Assembly: GCA_902782305.1 (NCBI GenBank)
Contig: CACZMV010000027.1
Span: 1 to 37,509 of the forward strand
Direction of reading: 5' to 3'
DNA: 37,509 nucleotides
Origin: an uncultured Prevotellaceae bacterium
GTDB taxonomy: Bacteria; Bacteroidota; Bacteroidia; Bacteroidales; Bacteroidaceae
The translations under genes and the position numbers were made by a program. A model generated the notes under the pieces. It did no database searches. It saw only the letters and a list, made by a program, of their open reading frames with translations, and had not been told where the DNA came from. Below, in pieces: positions 26,205 to 34,342 of the stretch (positions are counted from its first letter, which is position 1; every line of letters begins with the position of its first letter).

Positions 26205-27080
26205 TCAATTTTTACGATGCGATAGAAGATACCCCAGACGATACAAATTAAAGAGGAGAAGGGTGGGGTGATTGCCCGTAAGCAGGCGTCGCTCCCACAA
26301 GTGGAAGTGGCGATGCCAATAGCGGACGAGACCGTGAGGTAGATGATTGGCAAGGTCGAGCAGTCGTGAATAGCCTTGCAATTCATCGCGGAATTTATAT
26401 AGGGTACGCAAATTGCGTTCGCACTTCTGCATATATTTGTTGTTTTCCTCAAAGTTATCCATGACAAGCGGATTGTTGATATGCAGGATGCTGGCACCTT
26501 TGAGGCTCAGCGTCTTTCCCAACAGCACGTCCTCATAACCACTAAGCTTGAAACGTTCGTCGAAAGGACATTGCAGGATTAGCGTGCGCTTGATGAGGAA
26601 ATTGGTAGAACGGAACTCTTTGAAACCTGCTTTGTTACGCATCTCTGCAGTGTGATGCCGTTCGGCATTGTGCTCGTAGAGGTAACGCAAGTTGTTCTTT
26701 TTGCCTTTGCCAATGCTGATGCCTCCATTCACTACGTCATGACTTGTGTGATCAAGGTAGCGCTCAACGAAACGGGCGTCTGGAATGGTCATGTCGCTAT
26801 CTAGGAAAAGGAGCCATTCATACTGGGCATGCTGGGCCAGAAAGTTACGTGTAGAGGCACTGCCAGTATTGGTTGGCTTCTGCAGGAAAGTGCAGTACTC
26901 CAGCTGTTCTATAACTTGGTTGGCCTTGATGACTTCAGGGTTTGTGGAAGCATCGTCGGCAACAAGAATCTCAAAGCGAAAAGGTTGGGCAATACTAAGG
27001 CATTGTGCATGGAGTTGTTTGACCATCTCTGTGCAGATGCTGTTGTAGCTGGGAATCAATATGGATAGCTCTGTTATCAT
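26205..27080 (-). CDS. family 2 glycosyltransferase
   Basis: 291 residues from the ATG at 27078-27080 (MITELSILIPSYNSICTEMV); the upstream in-frame ATG lies beyond the -7 box. GT-A motifs: SILIPSYNS (6-14), VADDASTNPEV (about 40-50), GSASTRNFLAQHA (75-87), LLFLDSDMTIPD (DxD metal site) and KLSGYEDVLLGKTL, an acceptor-side ED motif. Cytosolic; the sugar donor is unknown. Transcribed from 27089-27096 and followed by the SpoIIE-type phosphatase gene. No other glycan genes are immediately beside it, but the polysaccharide block starts 1.6 kb away. Confidence 0.88.
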   Translation of the reverse strand: MITELSILIPSYNSICTEMVKQLHAQCLSIAQPFRFEILVADDASTNPEVIKANQVIEQLEYCTFLQKPTNTGSASTRNFLAQHAQYEWLLFLDSDMTIPDARFVERYLDHTSHDVVNGGISIGKGKKNNLRYLYEHNAERHHTAEMRNKAGFKEFRSTNFLIKRTLILQCPFDERFKLSGYEDVLLGKTLSLKGASILHINNPLVMDNFEENNKYMQKCERNLRTLYKFRDELQGYSRLLDLANHLPHGLVRYWHRHFHLWERRLLTGNHPTLLLFNLYRLGYLLSHRKN

Positions 27081-27088
27081 AATCTGTG

Positions 27089-27096
27089 CAAAATTA
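27089..27096 (-). promoter_or_regulatory. -7 box of the GT2-SpoIIE unit
   Basis: CAAAATTA on plus, TAATTTTG on minus. It is only 8 bases before the ATG at 27080, so the transcript would be leaderless or nearly so if this box is used. Confidence 0.45.
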
Positions 27097-27134
27097 ATCA
27101 AAAAAAGTTATAAACAGCCGTTTTATCGATTTTA

Positions 27135-27167
27135 TTTGTAGGTTTTGAACGAAATATAGTAATTTTG
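27135..27167 (+). promoter_or_regulatory. promoter of the DUF4923 gene (TTTG-N21-TAATTTTG)
   Basis: TTTG at 27135-27138, then 21 bases, then TAATTTTG at 27160-27167, 40 bases before the ATG at 27208. Confidence 0.75.
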
Positions 27168-27207
27168 CAGCGATTTTTGAAATAACAAACAAATAAATAA
27201 TAAGGAA

Positions 27208-27831
27208 ATGAAGAAGAATTTATGGAAAGTTGCAGCACTGAGCGTGATGATGGTGTTCTCTGCCCAGAGCCATGCACAAAGTTTAGGTGATGTGTTAAAT
27301 GCAATTGGTTCGCAGCAGGGTAGTGATATTGCTCAGGGTTTGACCAGTATTTTCTCCAGCGAGAAGCAGGCAACAGCCGAGAAATTAGTAGGTACATGGG
27401 CATACACAGAGCCTGCCATTGTGTTCACATCGGATAACATCTTGGCTAAGGCTGCTTCGAAAATTGCAGCAAACAAGGTGGAGAAGAAGTTGCAAGAGCA
27501 ATTATCTAAGTATGGCATTCAGCCAGGAACGTTCTCAATGACATTCAAAGAGGATGGTACATTCACAGAGACTCTGAAAGGCAAAAAGACACAAGGCACA
27601 TGGCAGGTGAAAGACTCAAAACTGATTCTGTCGATAGCAGGAGTGAAGGCTCTTTCTGTTACCACGCAGATAGACGGAAAAGACCTGCAGTTTGTGACCG
27701 ATGCCACCAAGTTGCTGAACCTGTTTAAGACCGTTGGTGCCAAGTCGAGCAACCAGAATATCAAGACCATTGCTTCGCTGATGAAGAGTGTGAAAGGCAT
27801 GCAGGCTGGTATCACTATGAGGAAACAGTGA
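27208..27831 (+). CDS. DUF4923 family secreted protein
   Basis: 207 residues with a signal peptide (MKKNLWKVAALSVMMVFSAQSHA). The body resembles the Bacteroidales DUF4923 family with a lipocalin-like barrel: KLVGTWAYTEPAIVF (about 59-73), then MTFKEDGTFTETLKGKKTQG and GTWQVKDSKLILSI, an alternating strand pattern with Gly-Thr-Trp typical of these barrels. A helical insert (AKAASKIAANKVEKKLQEQL) lies between. Periplasmic or outer-membrane associated; function unknown. Monocistronic with its own promoter. 27832-27894 downstream is a short stretch with no gene or clear terminator. Confidence 0.82.
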   Translation: MKKNLWKVAALSVMMVFSAQSHAQSLGDVLNAIGSQQGSDIAQGLTSIFSSEKQATAEKLVGTWAYTEPAIVFTSDNILAKAASKIAANKVEKKLQEQLSKYGIQPGTFSMTFKEDGTFTETLKGKKTQGTWQVKDSKLILSIAGVKALSVTTQIDGKDLQFVTDATKLLNLFKTVGAKSSNQNIKTIASLMKSVKGMQAGITMRKQ

Positions 27832-27894
27832 AACGCTTCGCTAGTGAATAGTGAAGAACGGGGAATGTTAAAAAAGATTAAGAAGAAGGCATTT

Positions 27895-27922
27895 CTCATT
27901 CCTCATTCCTCATTTCTCATTT
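27895..27922. repeat. 4 x 7-bp tandem repeat (CTCATTC/T) at rpsP promoter
   Basis: CTCATTC, CTCATTC, CTCATTT, CTCATTT end to end, eight bases before the TACCTTTG box of rpsP. Same unit length, copy number and position as the CACTTTT array before rpsF. Confidence 0.88.
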
Positions 27923-27930
27923 ATAATATG

Positions 27931-27938
27931 TACCTTTG
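27931..27938 (+). promoter_or_regulatory. -7 box of rpsP
   Basis: TACCTTTG in the context GTACCTTTGCAGCCG, 65 bases before the ATG at 28004. There is no TTTG at -33; the heptamer array occupies that place. Confidence 0.75.
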
Positions 27939-28003
27939 CAGCCGCTATTACGAGATAGTAGCATGAAATTCAAAGTTAAACAATTAAAAATTAAACAATT
28001 ACA

Positions 28004-28579
28004 ATGGCAACAAAAATCAGATTGCAGCGCGGCGGTCGCAAGAGTTATGCTTTCTACAGCATCGTAATCGCTGACGCAAGAGCACCACGTGATGGTAAAT
28101 TTACTGAGAAGATTGGTACTTACAACCCTAACACCAATCCTGCCACAGTGAACCTGAATTTCGAGCGCGCACTTTATTGGGTAGAGACCGGTGCACAGCC
28201 TACTGACACCGTTCGTAACATCCTCAGCGCTGAAGGCGTTTATCTCATGAAGCACCTCCGTGGTGGCGTGAAGAAGGGCGCTTTCGACGAGGCTGCTGCT
28301 CAGAAGAAGTTTGACGCATGGAAGGCTGACAAGCAGAAGGGTCTTGAGAAGGTAGCTGCTGAGGTGGCTAAGGCTAAGAAGGACGCTGCTGCTAAGGAGT
28401 TGGCTCAGGAGAAGAAAATGAACGAGGAGATTGCCAAGAAGGTAGCTGAGAAGAAGGCTGCCGTTGAGGCTGCTAAGGCTGAGGAAGAGGCTGCAAAGGC
28501 TGCTGAGGCCGCTGCAGAAGAGGCTACCGCTGAAGCTCCTGCTGAGGAGGCTGCTGCTGAGGCTCCTGCTGCTGAGTAA
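28004..28579 (+). CDS. rpsP: 30S ribosomal protein bS16 with long Ala/Glu/Lys tail
   Basis: 191 residues. The first ~90 are bS16 ([61 protein letters not shown]). The remaining ~100 form a lysine/alanine/glutamate helix region (about 95-160, probably a coiled coil) and an acidic Ala/Glu/Pro end. Canonical bS16 has about 80-90 residues, so the gene is twice the usual size; long tails on bS16 are known in Bacteroidales. bS16 is an early assembly protein of the small subunit. Here it is monocistronic, not with rimM, trmD or rplS, and ends at a strong terminator. Confidence 0.95.
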   Translation: MATKIRLQRGGRKSYAFYSIVIADARAPRDGKFTEKIGTYNPNTNPATVNLNFERALYWVETGAQPTDTVRNILSAEGVYLMKHLRGGVKKGAFDEAAAQKKFDAWKADKQKGLEKVAAEVAKAKKDAAAKELAQEKKMNEEIAKKVAEKKAAVEAAKAEEEAAKAAEAAAEEATAEAPAEEAAAEAPAAE

Positions 28580-28607
28580 ATCTCACACATCCGTACAAAC
28601 AATGAAA

Positions 28608-28641
28608 GTCGGAATGCAAGTTTTTGCATTTCGGCTTTTTT
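28608..28641 (+). terminator. rho-independent terminator of rpsP
   Basis: 12-bp stem GTCGGAATGCAA / TTGCATTTCGGC (with two G-T pairs), loop GTTT, then six T residues, 28 bases after the rpsP stop. Confidence 0.9.
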
Positions 28642-28658
28642 GTTTATAGAATTATTCG

Positions 28659-28666
28659 TAAATTTG
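28659..28666 (+). promoter_or_regulatory. -7 box of the GT4 gene
   Basis: TAAATTTG, 24 bases before the ATG at 28690. A TTTG at 28639-28642 gives a short 16-base spacer and overlaps the rpsP terminator tail. Confidence 0.5.
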
Positions 28667-28689
28667 CAACGAATAAGAATCATCGTGAT

Positions 28690-29841
28690 ATGCATATACT
28701 TGAAATACCCTCTTTCTTTCCGCCCAGCGGAGGCTTGTTTTGTCTGGATCAGGCAAAAGCCTTGGCTATGTTAGGTCATGAGGTACGTATTTTAAGTAAC
28801 GTGCAGTTAGGACTGACAATTCACAAAAAGGATTATTTTACACTTCCTTTTGGGCGTTATGAGCACCAGATGGCTGATATCACGGTTTACCAGTCGTATC
28901 AGCGAGGCATTCCCAAAGTTATTCGTTATAATGTGAAAAGATGGGTGAGTATCGTGCTGTCGATGTACAAGGACTATGAGGCAAGGTATGGTCGTCCTGA
29001 TATTCTTCATGCCCACTGTGCTAAATGGGCCGGATATGCAGCGATGAAGATTAGCCAAGAATACCATATTCCATACGTGATTACGGAGCATCTTCCACTG
29101 ATGTTGTTGGAGCAGGAATTTGGTAAGGCTCCCAGTTCTGCTTGGCAGATAGCATTGCTGAAGCAAGGCTATTTAAATGCAGAAAGAGTATTGCCGGTAT
29201 CAGAAGAATTGGTGGATGATATTGCCTGTTATTATGGTAAGGACTATCGATGGCAATATATATCAAACACGATTGATACTAACTTTTTTTATTATCGGCA
29301 ACGTCAGTCACGAGGGAATCGTCCTTTCCGATTCTGTTGTATTGGGGACTATTGTTATCGTAAAGGCTATGATGTGTTGTTCGAAGCATTTCGGACGTTG
29401 CAGGGGATGGAGTTGCATATAGCAGGGTTGAATACTGATAGTGATGCATGTGATAAGGCCATCAGTCAGAGTCAGTTGGATAATGTCCATACTTATGGAA
29501 AGATAAATAAGGAAAAGGTTCGTGATTTGTTGTATGATTGTGATGCTTTGGTATTGGCCAGTCGTAGTGAGGTACAGCCATTGGTATTATTGGAAGCCTT
29601 GAGTACAGGCATTCCTGTTATCTCAACAGAGTGTATTCCACATTGTCTACGTATCGAGGGTGGCTGTACGATAGTGCCTATTGGTAATGTTATAGCTTTG
29701 GCAGAAGCAATGAGAAAGGTTAGTCTGCAGCAAGACTATGACGGAGAGGCTGTATCTAGGAAAATAGCAGAAATGGCTTCACCCCAAGTTATAGGTAGAA
29801 AGTTGGAACAGCTATTCAGCGAAATAGTCGCTTCAAAGTGA
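28690..29841 (+). CDS. family 4-type glycosyltransferase (GT-B)
   Basis: 383 residues from the ATG at 28690 (MHILEIPSFFPPSGGLFCLD); an upstream in-frame ATG lies in the rpsP terminator. Two Rossmann-like halves: the N-terminal acceptor domain with GHEVRILS and DILHAHCAKWAG, and the C-terminal donor domain with FCCIGDYCYRKGYDVL, ELHIAG, and the EX7E-type signature SRSEVQPLVLLEALSTGIPVI (last third). Retaining enzymes of this type add hexoses to lipid-linked polysaccharide intermediates at the cytosolic membrane face. First gene of the polysaccharide block. Its 3' end overlaps the convergent GT2 gene by 26 bases. Confidence 0.9.
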   Translation: MHILEIPSFFPPSGGLFCLDQAKALAMLGHEVRILSNVQLGLTIHKKDYFTLPFGRYEHQMADITVYQSYQRGIPKVIRYNVKRWVSIVLSMYKDYEARYGRPDILHAHCAKWAGYAAMKISQEYHIPYVITEHLPLMLLEQEFGKAPSSAWQIALLKQGYLNAERVLPVSEELVDDIACYYGKDYRWQYISNTIDTNFFYYRQRQSRGNRPFRFCCIGDYCYRKGYDVLFEAFRTLQGMELHIAGLNTDSDACDKAISQSQLDNVHTYGKINKEKVRDLLYDCDALVLASRSEVQPLVLLEALSTGIPVISTECIPHCLRIEGGCTIVPIGNVIALAEAMRKVSLQQDYDGEAVSRKIAEMASPQVIGRKLEQLFSEIVASK

Positions 29842-30820
29842 CAAAGGCACTACGGACTTGTAAAGCCAAAGCCCATATCCACTTATGGCGCATGACAAAA
29901 AAGACGATAGCTACTTTATTTGTTCTGCGTACCTTCCATTCTTCTTCATATTGCAGGGTCTCATAGAATAGTTGTTTATCATGTGCACGGAAGGCATGCA
30001 TGCCTAATTCATAGATACGATGACAGAAATAGTTGTCTATGCGTGGACTGTGGAGATTATATTTCTGAGAAAGATAGTAGCTTAAGCTGCTGACTCGCTT
30101 GGTAAAGAGGAATAATTGATGATGGTTAGTAGGAGAGGAAATGGTCTCTCCTCCAACACTATAGTTTAATGTCCTTTCTGGAAGATAAGCAATGTTACCC
30201 TGTTGTGCCATGATAAAGGCAACCTGCAGGTCTTCACAACCGAATTCCTTGTTGCGGAACATGAATTCATCTTTTTCCAATTCTGCAAGAACAATAGATT
30301 TCCGATATAGTGAAGTACACAGATGAATAACAGGGATTCTGGTTTGAATAATGATGTCTTCAAGCATCTCTATTCCTTTGGTAATAGGGGCTGTGAATGG
30401 TTGGGAATTACTATCTGTAGTCAGTCCAGAATTGACATGATAGTTGTTCCATGCTGTATGTACCAATGTGACATCAGAGTTGAATTCCAATATGGAAACT
30501 TCTTTCTCCAATTTCCTAGGGTCGCACCAGAAATCATCGCCTGCACAGTCTGCTATGTATTCTCCTCTGCATTGCAACATGCAGTCGAAGTAGTTGTTTG
30601 CGGGTCCTTTGTTTTCTTTGTTAGCTAGAATCCTGATGATGCCAGGGTGTTGGTCAGCATATTGTTGACAAACAGCCAAAGTGGTATCAGTAGAACAGTC
30701 TTCACCAATGACAATCTCATAAGGTACATGACATTGCTGCATGAGGATAGAATCCAGTGTGCGACCTATCGTTTCCTCTTGATTATAGGTAATGACAATG
30801 ATTGATATTACAGGCTTCAT
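29816..30820 (-). CDS. family 2 glycosyltransferase
   Basis: 334 residues from the ATG at 30818-30820 (MKPVISIIVITYNQEETIGR); the longer frame to 30904 would invade the upstream gene. Motifs: SIIVITYNQ (5-13), IGEDCSTDTTLAVCQQYA, NKGPANNYFDCMLQCRGEY and DCAGDDFWCDPRKLE (DD metal site). The C-terminal part has no clear membrane span. Probably adds a sugar during surface polysaccharide assembly; donor unknown. It follows the other minus-strand GT2 gene with a two-base gap, a tight pair. Tail-to-tail overlap of 26 bases with the GT4 gene. Confidence 0.9.
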   Translation of the reverse strand: MKPVISIIVITYNQEETIGRTLDSILMQQCHVPYEIVIGEDCSTDTTLAVCQQYADQHPGIIRILANKENKGPANNYFDCMLQCRGEYIADCAGDDFWCDPRKLEKEVSILEFNSDVTLVHTAWNNYHVNSGLTTDSNSQPFTAPITKGIEMLEDIIIQTRIPVIHLCTSLYRKSIVLAELEKDEFMFRNKEFGCEDLQVAFIMAQQGNIAYLPERTLNYSVGGETISSPTNHHQLFLFTKRVSSLSYYLSQKYNLHSPRIDNYFCHRIYELGMHAFRAHDKQLFYETLQYEEEWKVRRTNKVAIVFFVMRHKWIWALALQVRSAFVTLKRLFR

Positions 30821-30822
30821 GA

Positions 30823-31797
30823 CTATCTCTCCTTTTTGATATAGGGCAGGGTGTTCAGCAACAAGGTGCGTCCGATAGCAGACTCTGTCATCTTGCGGAA
30901 CCATTTGTATTTCTGGGTATAGTCGCGGTCGGGCAGGGGAAAGAGTCCTCTGTTACGCAAACTGTCCAGACAATCATTGAGTGCTTGACGAGAACGTAGC
31001 TGGATGATGACTTGATAGATATAAGCCATCGTCAGTTGGGCAATGCGACGTTGAAGAGCCAGACGGTCATTCTGTGGAACACGATCAGCCAAGTAACACA
31101 GGCGGTCTATCACCCCACTAAAGTCGTTGAGTCGTTTCTGTTTACTTTCATTGTCATTGTGAGTTGTAATTGTTCCTGGGCGCTTGTTATAATAGTAAGC
31201 CTTGGCTTTGGTGACAATAATGCGCTCGGCACGTAAAAGCAGTTGGGGGGTAAATTCTTCGTCTTCATGCCATATACTAGGTGTGAAACGTAGCTCGCTC
31301 AAAGAAATACGTCGGAAAAGATAGCCCCAAGCCGTACCATGAATGTTTCTTGTACGCATATATTCTGTTCCGCTCATTATTGGCAGGTCATCAAATGGCG
31401 TCTGGTCGGCAGTATTGCTGGTGAAGTCGAATACTACCATGTCTATGTCTTTTTCGTTGCGGATAATGTCCAGACAATGCTCATAGGGCTTTTGTATCAA
31501 GTGGTCGTCACCATCGACAAACTGTATGTATTGGGCCGTTGCCATATTAATTCCAGCGTTGCGTGCAACGCTTAGCCCTTGGTTTTTCTGCCTGACATAA
31601 ATGATTTCATCTTCATATTGTGTGAGAGCATTCATGGGACTCACGTCCGAACCATCGTCAATGACGATAATCTCACGCTCATCAGGACGAAGCGAGAGAG
31701 CCAGTATGCTTTCAATGCACTCACACAACATCTGTATGGGCAAATTATAATAGGTCAGGATAAAACTGACTAAAGGTTTGCTTTCTTTCAAATTCAT
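30823..31797 (-). CDS. family 2 glycosyltransferase
   Basis: 324 residues from the ATG at 31795-31797 (MNLKESKPLVSFILTYYNLP). The longer frame to 32052 runs through the promoter and into the flippase gene and was rejected. Motifs: VSFILTYYN, IIVIDDGSDVSP, NQGLSVARNAGINMATAQY and IQFVDGDDHLIQ (DGDD metal site), then WGYLFRRISLSELRF and WHEDEEFTP as the acceptor ED region. A typical inverting GT2 of capsule or exopolysaccharide clusters. First gene of a two-gene minus-strand unit diverging from the flippase. Confidence 0.91.
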   Translation of the reverse strand: MNLKESKPLVSFILTYYNLPIQMLCECIESILALSLRPDEREIIVIDDGSDVSPMNALTQYEDEIIYVRQKNQGLSVARNAGINMATAQYIQFVDGDDHLIQKPYEHCLDIIRNEKDIDMVVFDFTSNTADQTPFDDLPIMSGTEYMRTRNIHGTAWGYLFRRISLSELRFTPSIWHEDEEFTPQLLLRAERIIVTKAKAYYYNKRPGTITTHNDNESKQKRLNDFSGVIDRLCYLADRVPQNDRLALQRRIAQLTMAYIYQVIIQLRSRQALNDCLDSLRNRGLFPLPDRDYTQKYKWFRKMTESAIGRTLLLNTLPYIKKER

Positions 31798-31801
31798 GTT
31801 G

Positions 31802-31809
31802 CAAAAGTA
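31802..31809 (-). promoter_or_regulatory. -7 box of the minus-strand GT2 pair
   Basis: CAAAAGTA on plus, TACTTTTG on minus, only four bases before the ATG at 31797, so the transcript would be nearly leaderless. It shares the 72-base divergent region with the flippase promoter. Confidence 0.45.
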
Positions 31810-31817
31810 CGAAATTA

Positions 31818-31849
31818 TTTGCAAATACGTAATAAAAGTATTAATTTTG
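31818..31849 (+). promoter_or_regulatory. flippase promoter (TTTG-N20-TAATTTTG)
   Basis: TTTG at 31818-31821, 20 bases, TAATTTTG at 31842-31849, 20 bases before the ATG at 31870. The -33 element lies in the palindrome TTTGCAAA (31818-31825). Confidence 0.8.
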
Positions 31850-31869
31850 CGTTTACTTTTTAAGTAATT

Positions 31870-33366
31870 ATGAAAGAAAAGCGCGACGATAGCTACGGCC
31901 ACGTGCTGAAATATACGAGTATATTCGGAGGTGTACAGGGCCTGAATATACTTATTAGTCTTGTGCGCAACAAGATAGTTGCCTTGTTGCTGGGACCGGA
32001 AGGTATGGGACTGGTATCGCTCTTTCAGACCACAGTAAATTTCATTTCTCAATCCACTAATCTTGGCGTTTCGTTCAGCGCAGTACGTAATGTATCAGAA
32101 CTCTTTGATGCAGGCGATGAGGCTCGCATCACACACTTCATTAAGGTGGTTCGTGCGTGGTCGTTGTTGACGGGACTTGTTGGTATGCTGCTTTGCATAG
32201 TCATTGGTCCTATGCTGAGCAACTTTACCTTTTCGTGGGGTAATCATACGCTTCACTTTGTATTACTCTCTCCGTTGGTGGCCTTGTTGGCTATTACTGG
32301 AGGTGAGACTGCTATCCTGAAAGGAGCACGCCAACTGAAATCGTTGGCAGTTATACAGGTTTACAGCATTCTGTCTGCCTTGATGATCACTATACCTATT
32401 TATTATTTCTTTGGACAGAGTGGTATCGTGCCCGTCATGGTATTGATGGGATTGGCTACGCTTTTGCTGACTATTCATCGTTCCTATAGTCTTTATCCTT
32501 TGCGTCTGACGGGTGCTAAAGGAATATTGGGTGAAGGTATGGGGATGGTTCGACTTGGTGTCGCTTTTACCGTGGCTGGTGTATTGGGCAGTGGGGCGGA
32601 ATTCATCATACGTACCTATTTAAATAATGTGGCAGGACTGGAAACGGTAGGTTTATATAATACAGGTTATATTCTGACGATGACCTATGCTGGACTGGTG
32701 TTCTCAGCCATGGAGACCGACTACTTTCCTCGTTTATCTGCTGTGAATACTCAATGGCGCAGTTGCAACGAAATAGTGAATAAACAAATAGAGGTATCGT
32801 TGTTGCTCATTTCTCCGATGCTCGTTGCTGCCCAGTTTGCTATTCCTTTTGTAATACCTATTTTGTTTTCAAGCCAATTTATGCCCATCGTAGACATGGT
32901 GCGTATACTTCTATTGGCTCTTTACCTGCGAGCCATCAAGTTGCCTGTGGCTTATCTCACATTAGCGAAGGGCGATTCACTTTCCTATCTTTTCCTGGAA
33001 GCCATCTACGATGTCGTCGTAGTTCTATTAGTCATCTGGGGATATACGCATTGGGAACTGGTAGGTACGGGTATTGCGATTACATTGGGTGCCATTTTCG
33101 ACTTTTTGATGGTTTTCGGCTATACATATTATAAATATCACTATCGACCTACTTTACCCGTGATGGGTTATTCAGCACTTCATATCATGTTAGGTGGTAT
33201 TGCTTTCCTATTGGCAACGTATGCTGATGGATGGCTATGGTGGATTGGTGGATTGCTGATATTTGCCGCTAGTCTTACAGCAACACTTTATACCTTGTAT
33301 CATAAGGTGGCGCTATGGAATAAACTGGTTTCTAACTTTAAACGTATGTTCTTGCGTCATGGCTAA
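31870..33366 (+). CDS. Wzx-like polysaccharide flippase
   Basis: 498 residues, strongly hydrophobic throughout, with about 12-14 predicted membrane helices. The start (DDSYGHVLKYTSIFGGVQGL, NILISLVRNKIVALLLGPEG) matches the O-antigen translocase / PST branch of the MOP superfamily, which moves undecaprenyl-linked repeat units across the inner membrane. ETVGLYNTGYILTMTYAGLV and METDYFPRLSAV in the middle are also family-like. Read with the downstream GT2 gene, whose start overlaps it by eight bases. No Wzy polymerase or chain-length regulator was found in this window. Confidence 0.9.
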   Translation: MKEKRDDSYGHVLKYTSIFGGVQGLNILISLVRNKIVALLLGPEGMGLVSLFQTTVNFISQSTNLGVSFSAVRNVSELFDAGDEARITHFIKVVRAWSLLTGLVGMLLCIVIGPMLSNFTFSWGNHTLHFVLLSPLVALLAITGGETAILKGARQLKSLAVIQVYSILSALMITIPIYYFFGQSGIVPVMVLMGLATLLLTIHRSYSLYPLRLTGAKGILGEGMGMVRLGVAFTVAGVLGSGAEFIIRTYLNNVAGLETVGLYNTGYILTMTYAGLVFSAMETDYFPRLSAVNTQWRSCNEIVNKQIEVSLLLISPMLVAAQFAIPFVIPILFSSQFMPIVDMVRILLLALYLRAIKLPVAYLTLAKGDSLSYLFLEAIYDVVVVLLVIWGYTHWELVGTGIAITLGAIFDFLMVFGYTYYKYHYRPTLPVMGYSALHIMLGGIAFLLATYADGWLWWIGGLLIFAASLTATLYTLYHKVALWNKLVSNFKRMFLRHG

Positions 33367-34342
33367 AGTCTCCGTCTTAATGGCTGTCTATAATGCCCAG
33401 CAATGGTTGTCTGCAAGCATTGGCTCACTGATAAGTCAAACCATGAACGATTGGCAGCTGATTTGTATTGATGATGCTTCTACGGATGATTCCCTGACGA
33501 TGCTTCGTGAATGGGAACAACGGGACAATCGCATAGAAGTGATAGCGTTGGCAGAAAATGGGGGACAGGCTCATGCCCGTAATATTGGACTAAGGAAAGC
33601 ACAAGGAGACTATATCTGTTTCTTGGATGCTGATGATACGCTGTCTGCTGATGCATTGCAACAGGCTGTCAGTGTGTTCGAGTCGCATGAAAAAACAGAT
33701 TGCGTACTCTTCCGAGTGAAGATAGTTCAGAATGGTGTTGAAACACTGCATTCGTCACAGACCTTTGAGGTGCTTACAGGAGTAGAGGCTTTCAATAAGA
33801 GCATAGACCACTGGCAGATCCATGGCATCTATATGATACGTGCAGCACTTCACCATCAATATCCTTATGATGAAACGTGTCGATCCTATAGTGATGATAA
33901 TACCACCCATCTGCATTATTATCATTCTCGTGAGGTGCGTTATTGTGAAGGAATCTATTATTACTGGATGCATTCAACGTCTGTTACCCATCGTGCTTCT
34001 GTGCGACGCTTCGACTATATGCGTGCTAACGAAAGTCTGAAACGGCAATTGATTGAGATAGGAGCATCCAAAGATATTTTGGCAAAATATGAGAATCAAC
34101 GTTGGTTGATATTAATAGACTGCTATATGTTCTATCATGTTCATGGAAGCGAACTGACAGCAGAGGAACGTCGTTACGGTTTGTCCGAGTTGCATCGCAT
34201 ATGGGCAACAATAGACCGCACCTTATTATGTAAAGAGACGATAGCCAAATTTGGCTATCGTCCCTGTGCGTCTTGGTTGCTTTTCCGTCTCCAAGAGTGG
34301 TTGTATTTCACCCTGCGAGACCTGTTAGGTAAGAATAACTAG
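33359..34342 (+). CDS. family 2 glycosyltransferase
   Basis: 327 residues from the ATG at 33359 (MAKVSVLMAVYNAQQWLSAS); an earlier in-frame ATG at 33263 is inside the flippase and was rejected. Motifs: VSVLMAVYN, LICIDDASTDDS, NGGQAHARNIGLRKAQGDY and ICFLDADDTLSADA (DADD metal site), with YPYDETCRSYSDDNT in the acceptor region. Likely partner of the flippase unit in making the same surface glycan; donor sugar unknown. It overlaps the end of the convergent porin gene by four bases. Confidence 0.91.
   Translation: MAKVSVLMAVYNAQQWLSASIGSLISQTMNDWQLICIDDASTDDSLTMLREWEQRDNRIEVIALAENGGQAHARNIGLRKAQGDYICFLDADDTLSADALQQAVSVFESHEKTDCVLFRVKIVQNGVETLHSSQTFEVLTGVEAFNKSIDHWQIHGIYMIRAALHHQYPYDETCRSYSDDNTTHLHYYHSREVRYCEGIYYYWMHSTSVTHRASVRRFDYMRANESLKRQLIEIGASKDILAKYENQRWLILIDCYMFYHVHGSELTAEERRYGLSELHRIWATIDRTLLCKETIAKFGYRPCASWLLFRLQEWLYFTLRDLLGKNN

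Noticed and set aside
31798-32052. 85-residue N-terminal extension of the minus-strand GT2
   Set aside because: It would overlap the flippase start and both promoters; the GT2 fold begins at MNLKESKPLVSF.
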